A stretch of 64,000 nucleotides of DNA from Nematostella vectensis (lineage: Eukaryota > Cnidaria > Anthozoa > Actiniaria > Edwardsiidae): NCBI RefSeq assembly GCF_932526225.1, contig NC_064037.1:18409471-18473470 (forward strand). The letters are read 5' to 3'. The notes beneath the pieces were generated by a model. The model was not told the origin of the DNA. It saw only the letters and a program-made list of their open reading frames with translations, and searched no databases. Position numbers and translations under genes: made by a program. Positions 59,050 through 64,000 of this stretch are shown here, piece after piece (the stretch's first letter is position 1; the number at the start of each line of letters is the position of its first letter).

Positions 59050-59520
59050 CCTCATATGACGGCATGGCCGTGCCGTTACGTCACGGCACATCTGTGTTGG
59101 TCTACATACAAGTTCCACAAGAGACTCCATTCCCATATGACGTCACGGCACACCTGTGCCGTTACGTCACGGCACATCTGTGTTGGTCTACATACAAGTT
59201 CCACAAGAGACTCCATTCCCATATGACCTAACGGCACAGGTGTGCCGTGACGTCACGGCACATCTGTGTTGGTCTACATACAAGTTCCACAAGATACAAC
59301 ATTCCCATATGACGTCACGGCACACCTGTCTGTTCCACAAGCGACTACATTCCTATATGACGTCACGGCCCATCTGTGCCGTTACGTCGCGGCACATCTG
59401 TGTCGGTCTACATATAAGTTCCACAAGAGACTACATTCCTATATGACGTCACGGCATATCTGTGCCGTTACGTCACGGCACATCTGTTTTGGTCTATATA
59501 CAAGTTCCACAAGCACAATC
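59050..59520 (+). repeat. ~62-bp repeat with TGACGTCA motifs, ~6 copies
   Basis: Units contain CATATGACGTCACGGCAC, then ATCTGTGTTGGTCTACATAC and AAGTTCCACAAGAGACT. Some carry an additional CTGTGCCGTTACGTCACGG block. Located inside the right part of the Polinton-like element. Confidence 0.88.
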
Positions 59521-59807
59521 TAGTTCATGTTTCTAAGGCATCGCAACAGCCGTAACCATAGGATGGTATCATAAAATGATAACACATAACACATGTAATC
59601 CAAGCCAAGACAAATCGGGGATTACAGGGGGGTCAAAACACGCTGTCGAAACGCACTTTGACATACTATTCTATAGTAGACAATAATTTATGGTAATCTA
59701 TTCGCCATATAGTAGTCACTAATTTATGCTTATTAAATCATCATATAGCAGTCTCTAATTTATGTTGATTTATGCTAATTTATTCATCACATAGTTGACA
59801 CAAACTT
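59521..59807. repeat. right subterminal region with degenerate ~40-bp repeats
   Basis: From about 59,670 to 59,790 four degenerate units of CATATAGTAGTCACTAATTT type occur. No gene recognised. Confidence 0.6.
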
Positions 59808-59922
59808 CTTCATACATTGCCACCATTACATGGATTCCGTTCGGTGGGTGAGTAGTGTAGACTTGGCTTGGTTCTAGCGCATTTTACCAAAATGCGTTGG
59901 AACCGCCAAGTCCTAAACTACT
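59808..59922 (-). repeat. right terminal inverted repeat with hairpin
   Basis: Complement of the left end, including the palindrome around CGCATTTTACCAAAATGCG, ending GCCAAGTCCTAAACTACT at 59,922. Confidence 0.88.
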
Positions 59923-60067
59923 AAAGCGCCTTCACATTTTTATAAGGTAAATTAAATATAAGATAAATATATTGGGTCTCAAGGGAGTCATTTGTTTAAT
60001 TAATGTTTGCGACGACGCATACTATTCCTCTAAAGCACCCAATACATTGAAGGATTGAAATATACCC

Positions 60068-60398
60068 TAAACGCGAAACCGCGCTATAAAAGGGATAGGG
60101 AGGCGCCTTTTCACACCTCGAAAAGTTTGAAATCAAAACCAACATGGCGGACTAACCGTTAGGCAGAGCGATAGACACAAAATTTCATAATAAAACTCTG
60201 AATGCTTACTTTAAAACCCAAATAACTTCCTCATCTTTCTCAACGTAATGTTTCTTTCTACCTTTGCTAGTTCATATGGAACTAAATATTCGATTTCTAT
60301 AGGAAAATCCGAAACGCCTTGACATATCGACGGCTGAGCGACAAATGAAGGTGTCGCTGCCCTGGACACGCTCCTTTTATAGCGCGTTTTCGCGTTTA
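60068..60398. mobile_element. TA-flanked MITE (60,070-60,396)
   Basis: The inverted ends are AACGCGAAACCGCGCTATAA at the left and the complement of AACGCGAAAACGCGCTATAA at the right, each continuing to AAAGG and flanked by TA. Element length 327 bp; no ORF. Confidence 0.8.
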
Positions 60399-60742
60399 AA
60401 AAGTTTTGTACAACAAAGAATTGCTTTTCGTGAATATTTCATGGGTACCACTAGTTTTATTATATTGTAACGCACCATATATTTACAAGAACTATGAATG
60501 AAACACGTAAAATACAACATTAGCTTGGGGAACCTGTGCTCTACATAGAACTTTTTCAGGCATTTCGCCAACTCTGACGGTTCTTCTGGTTCTAGAAACG
60601 TATCCTCTTTTAGGTACCTTGTAAAAACTTGTCTCCCCGCTTTTGTTGCACTTTTAGTGTTATTTGAGTCTTTGTTTTGTACAATATTCTTGATGTCTTC
60701 CGAAAAAAACGTAGCAAAGCAAGCAATTTCGAAACAAAACAA
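60377..60742 (-). pseudogene. DUF3504/Crypton-type recombinase N-terminal fragment
   Basis: The ORF begins MFCFEIACFATFFSEDIKNI and contains NNTKSATKAGRQVFTRYLKE and SELAKCLKKFYVE. This is the pattern that opens the Crypton-derived tyrosine-recombinase-like domain of many animal proteins (QRICH1/ZMYM-type). After FYVE the match stops; the rest of the ORF and its overlap with the MITE end look non-coding, so a splice site or truncation is likely there. No catalytic residues are present. Confidence 0.5.
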
Positions 60743-61063
60743 AAAATTTACCGCGCTCTGGCATTTGTGATTTCAAACAGATGACCGCTGAATCGATTGC
60801 GAGCGCGATACAATAACACAGACAACTGTTTCCGCTGAAAATAGCGCGGGCACTTGCAGGCTGTTAGAATTGTCTGTAGACTTTAGCCAATCAGAAAACG
60901 AGTACTTACTACAGTGAATAATAATTTGAATGATCTGCCTACATATATTTGGATGATAGGTTTGTATATAGGATTGCTCTCGATTGCTTAATGAAAGCCG
61001 CCAGCTAAGAAACATTTTTGTATCGTAGAACTCCCCGCAGCATTGGACCCAGACGGACTGGCA
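60743..61063. other. single-copy sequence, no feature
   Basis: Lies between the recombinase fragment and the next array. No MED23 exon or other gene recognised. Confidence 0.55.
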
Positions 61064-61069
61064 CCAGCG

Positions 61070-62365
61070 ACACATGGCGTACCATACGGTATGTACCCAG
61101 GGGGAGAGGGGAGGGGACACTTGGCGTACCATACAGTATGTACCCAAGGGGACAGGGGAGGGGACACTTGGCGTACCATACGGTATGTACCCAGGGGGAG
61201 AGGGGAGGGGACACTTGGCGTACCATACGGTATGTACCCAGGGGGAGAGGGGAGGGGACACTTGGCGTACCATAGGGTATGTACCCAGGGGGAGAGGGGA
61301 GGGGACACTTGGCGTACCATACGTTATGTACCCAGGGGGAGAGGGGAGGGGACACTTGGCGTACCATACGGTATGTACCAAGGGGAGAGGGGACAATTGG
61401 CGTACCATACGGTATGTACCCAGGGGAGAGGGGAGGGGACACTTGGCGTACCATACGGTATGTATCCAGGGGAAGAGGGGAGGGGACACTTGGCGTACCA
61501 TACGGTATGTACCCAGGGGGAGAGGGGAGGGGACACTTGGCGTACCATACGGTATGTACCCAGGGGGAGAGGGGAGGGGACACTTGGCGTACCATACAGT
61601 ATGTACCCAAGGGGACAGGGGAGGGGACACTTGGCGTACCATACGGTATGTACCCAGGGGGAGAGGGGAGGGGACACTTGGCGTACCATACGGTATGTAC
61701 CCAGGGGGAGAGGGGAGGGGACACTTGGCGTACCATAGGGTATGTACCCAGGGGGAGAGGGGAGGGGACACTTGGCGTACCATACGTTATGTACCCAGGG
61801 GGAGAGGGGAGGGGACACTTGGCGTACCATACGGTATGTACCAAGGGGAGAGGGGACAATTGGCGTACCATACGGTATGTACCCAGGGGAGAGGGGAGGG
61901 GACACTTGGCGTACCATACGGTATGTATCCAGGGGAAGAGGGGAGGGGACACTTGGCGTACCATACGGTATGTACCCAGGGGGAGAGGGGAGGGGACACT
62001 TGGCGTACCATACGGTATCTACCAAGGGGAGAGGGGACAATTGGCGTACCATACGGTATGTACCCAGGGGGAGAGGGGAGGGGACACATCGCGTACCATA
62101 CGTTATGTACCCAGGGGGAGAGGGGAGGGGACACTTGGCGTACCATATGGTCTGTACCCAGGGGGAGAGGGGAGGGGACACTTGGCGTACCATACGGTAT
62201 GTACCAAGGGGAGAGGGGACACTTGGCGTACCATACGCTATGTACCAAAGGGGGAGAAGGGGGGGGACACATCGCATACCATACGGTATGTACCCATGGG
62301 GAGAGGGGAGGGGACACTTGGCGTACCATACGGTATGTACCCAGGGGGAGAGGGGAGGGGACACA
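61070..62365 (+). repeat. 47-bp tandem array, ~27 copies, G-rich
   Basis: The unit reads CTTGGCGTACCATACGGTAT, GTACCCAGGGGGAGAGGGGA, GGGGACA. Long-range duplication is visible: the run containing the CCATAGGGTATG, CCATACGTTATG and ACCAAGGGGAGAGG variants at about 61,270-61,480 recurs at about 61,735-61,945. Open frames on both strands are by-products. Confidence 0.96.
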
Positions 62366-62409
62366 TGCACCACATGGTAGTACAGCTTTCTCGCCTTGTC
62401 CTTGTTATT

Positions 62410-64000
62410 GCTACCATGATAGCCTGTGTCTACTATCTATTGCTATGATAAAATAGTAGCCTGTGTCTACTATGTATTGCTATGCTACCATAATAGCCTG
62501 TGTCTACTATCTATTGCTATGATAAAATAGTAGCCTGTGTCTACTATCTATTGCTATGATACCATAGTAGCCTGTGTCTACTATCTATTGCTATGATACC
62601 ATAGTAGCCTGTGTCTACTATGTATTGCTTTGATACCATAATAGCCTGTGTCTTTTATCAATTGCTATGATACAATAGTAGCATGTGTCTTTTATCTATT
62701 GCTATGATACCATAGTAGCCTGTGTCTACCATCTATTGCTATGATACCATAGTAGCCTCTGTCTACTATCTATTGTTATAATACCATAATTGCCTGTGTC
62801 TACTATCTATTGCTATAATAACAAAGTAGCCTTTGTCTACTATCTATTGCTATGATACCATAGTAGCCTGTGTCTCTATCTATTGTTCTGATACCATAGT
62901 AGCCTGTGTCTACTATCTATTGCTATGATATCATAGTAGCCTGTGTCTACTATCTATTGCTGTGATACCATAGTAGCCTGTGTCTACTATCTATTGCTAT
63001 GATACCATTGTAGCCTGTGTCTACTATCTATTGCTATCATACCATAGTAGCCTGTGTCTACTCTCTATTGCTATGATACCATGATAGCCTGTGTCTACTA
63101 TCTATTGCTATCATACCATAGTAGCCTGTGTCTACTATCTATTGCTATGATACCATAGTAGCCTGTGTCTACCATCTATTGCTATGATACCATAGTAGCA
63201 TGTGTCTACTATCTATTGCTATGATACCATAGTAGCATGTGTCTACTATCTATTGCTATGATACCATAGTAGCCTGTGTCTCTATCTATTGTTCTGATAC
63301 CATAGTAGCCTGTGTCTACTATCTATTGCTATGATATCATAGTAGCCTGTGTCTACTATCTATTGCTGTGATACCATAGTAGCCTGTGTCTACTATCTAT
63401 TGCTATGATACCATTGTAGCCTGTGTCTACTATCTATTGCTATCATACCATAGTAGCCTGTGTCTACTCTCTATTGCTATGATACCATGATAGCCTGTGT
63501 CTACTATCTATTGCTATCATACCATAGTAGCCTGTGTCTACTATCTATTGCTATGATACCATAGTAGCCAGTGTCTACCATCTATTGCTATGATACCATA
63601 GTAGCCTGTGTCTCTATCTATTGCTATGATACCATAGTAGCATGTGTCTACTATCTATTGCTCTCATACCATAGTAGCCTGTGTCTAGTATCTATTGCTG
63701 TGATACCATAGTAGCCTGTGTCTTTTATCTATTGCTATTATACCATAGTAGCCTGTGTCTACTATCTATTGCTATGATACCATAGTAGCATGTGTCTACT
63801 ATCTATTGATATCATACCATAGTAGCCTGTGTCTTTTATCTATTGCTATGATACCATAGTAGCCTGTGTCTACTACCTATTGCTATGATACCATAGTAGC
63901 CTGTGTCTTTTATCTATTGCTATTATACCATAGTAGCCTGTGTCTGCTATCTATTGCTATGATACCATAGTAGCATGTGTCTACTATCTATTGCTATGAT
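62410..64000 (+). repeat. 37-bp tandem array, ~43 copies, runs off window
   Basis: The unit reads AGTAGCCTGTGTCTACTATC, TATTGCTATGATACCAT. A block at about 62,860-63,160 recurs in the same variant order (including CTCTATCTATTGTTCTGAT and GCTGTGATACC) at about 63,270-63,570. Confidence 0.96.

Larger units (their letters stand above)
51580..59928. mobile_element. Polinton/Maverick-like virus-derived element, decayed (51,586-59,922)
   Basis: The element begins AGTAGTATAGGACTTGGC at 51,586 and ends with the complement of AGTAGTTTAGGACTTGGC at 59,922, giving inverted ends of about 110 bp. The perfect 6-bp direct repeat AAAGCG flanks it (51,580-51,585 and 59,923-59,928). AG...CT termini with 6-bp duplications are known hallmarks of Polintons and related integrated viruses. 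Inside, going right, are a divergent cluster of small - strand genes, a packaging ATPase, collagen-like structural genes, a hydrophobic protein and a possible VLTF3-like gene. Almost all are interrupted. Three minisatellite arrays occupy about 2.2 kb. No protein-primed polymerase, integrase, protease or major capsid was seen, so this is a deleted or unusual member. Confidence 0.82.

Noticed and set aside
60773-62456. Long open frames on both strands in the 47-bp array
   Set aside because: Several frames are open at once on both strands because of the repeat, and none has unique sequence beyond short flanks.

Overview
This is animal nuclear DNA. About 44 kb of it (3.6-47.6 kb, + strand) is one intron-rich gene encoding Mediator subunit 23 (MED23), recognised by reading 25 exons whose conceptual translation follows animal MED23 in order, with consistent GT-AG junctions and codon phases throughout. 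The exons total 2,650 nt (883 codons). The extreme N-terminus and the C-terminal third are not in the window. The exon structure, tRNA-derived SINE, LINE tail, DNA transposons and a Polinton-like element fit a metazoan. A cnidarian (sea-anemone-like) source is my inference from the general look of the sequence and is not proven.

Almost everything else is tandem repeats and mobile DNA. I count about 25 minisatellite arrays. The largest are a 42-bp array at 13.0-18.65 kb (interrupted by a 5'-truncated LINE tail), a 30-bp array at 20.4-27.0 kb, a 46-bp array at 29.2-31.0 kb, a 34-bp array at 45.3-47.2 kb and two arrays at 61.1-64.0 kb. The most unusual point is that several intronic arrays are built from MED23 exon-intron junctions. 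The repeat unit contains the end of the neighbouring exon plus its splice site, so the real splice site sits beside many near-identical copies. This is clear for exons 2, 7, 9, 22 and 24, probable for exons 8, 16 and 17, and possible for exon 23.

Mobile DNA, left to right: two back-to-back non-autonomous DNA transposons (5,325-5,828 and 5,833-6,538); a LINE tail (17.13-17.74 kb); a tRNA-derived SINE (27.72-28.12 kb, - strand); two copies of a 2.8-3.0 kb non-autonomous element (31,624-34,580 and 48,056-50,870); a 4.37-kb foldback element whose inverted arms are made of minisatellite, with an 8-bp terminal inverted repeat and a 5-bp target duplication (35,221-39,591); an insertion inside an array (42.86-43.92 kb); and a 327-bp TA-flanked MITE (60,070-60,396).

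The last large intron (from 47,649 to beyond the window) contains an 8,337-bp decayed virus-like element at 51,586-59,922. It starts with AG, ends with CT, has inverted hairpin termini and is flanked by a perfect 6-bp duplication (AAAGCG), as expected for Polinton/Maverick-type elements. It carries a broken packaging ATPase, collagen-like structural-protein genes, a glycine-rich hydrophobic protein, a cluster of small divergent genes and a possible VLTF3-like gene. Most are interrupted by stops or frameshifts. I saw no polymerase, integrase or major capsid gene in it.
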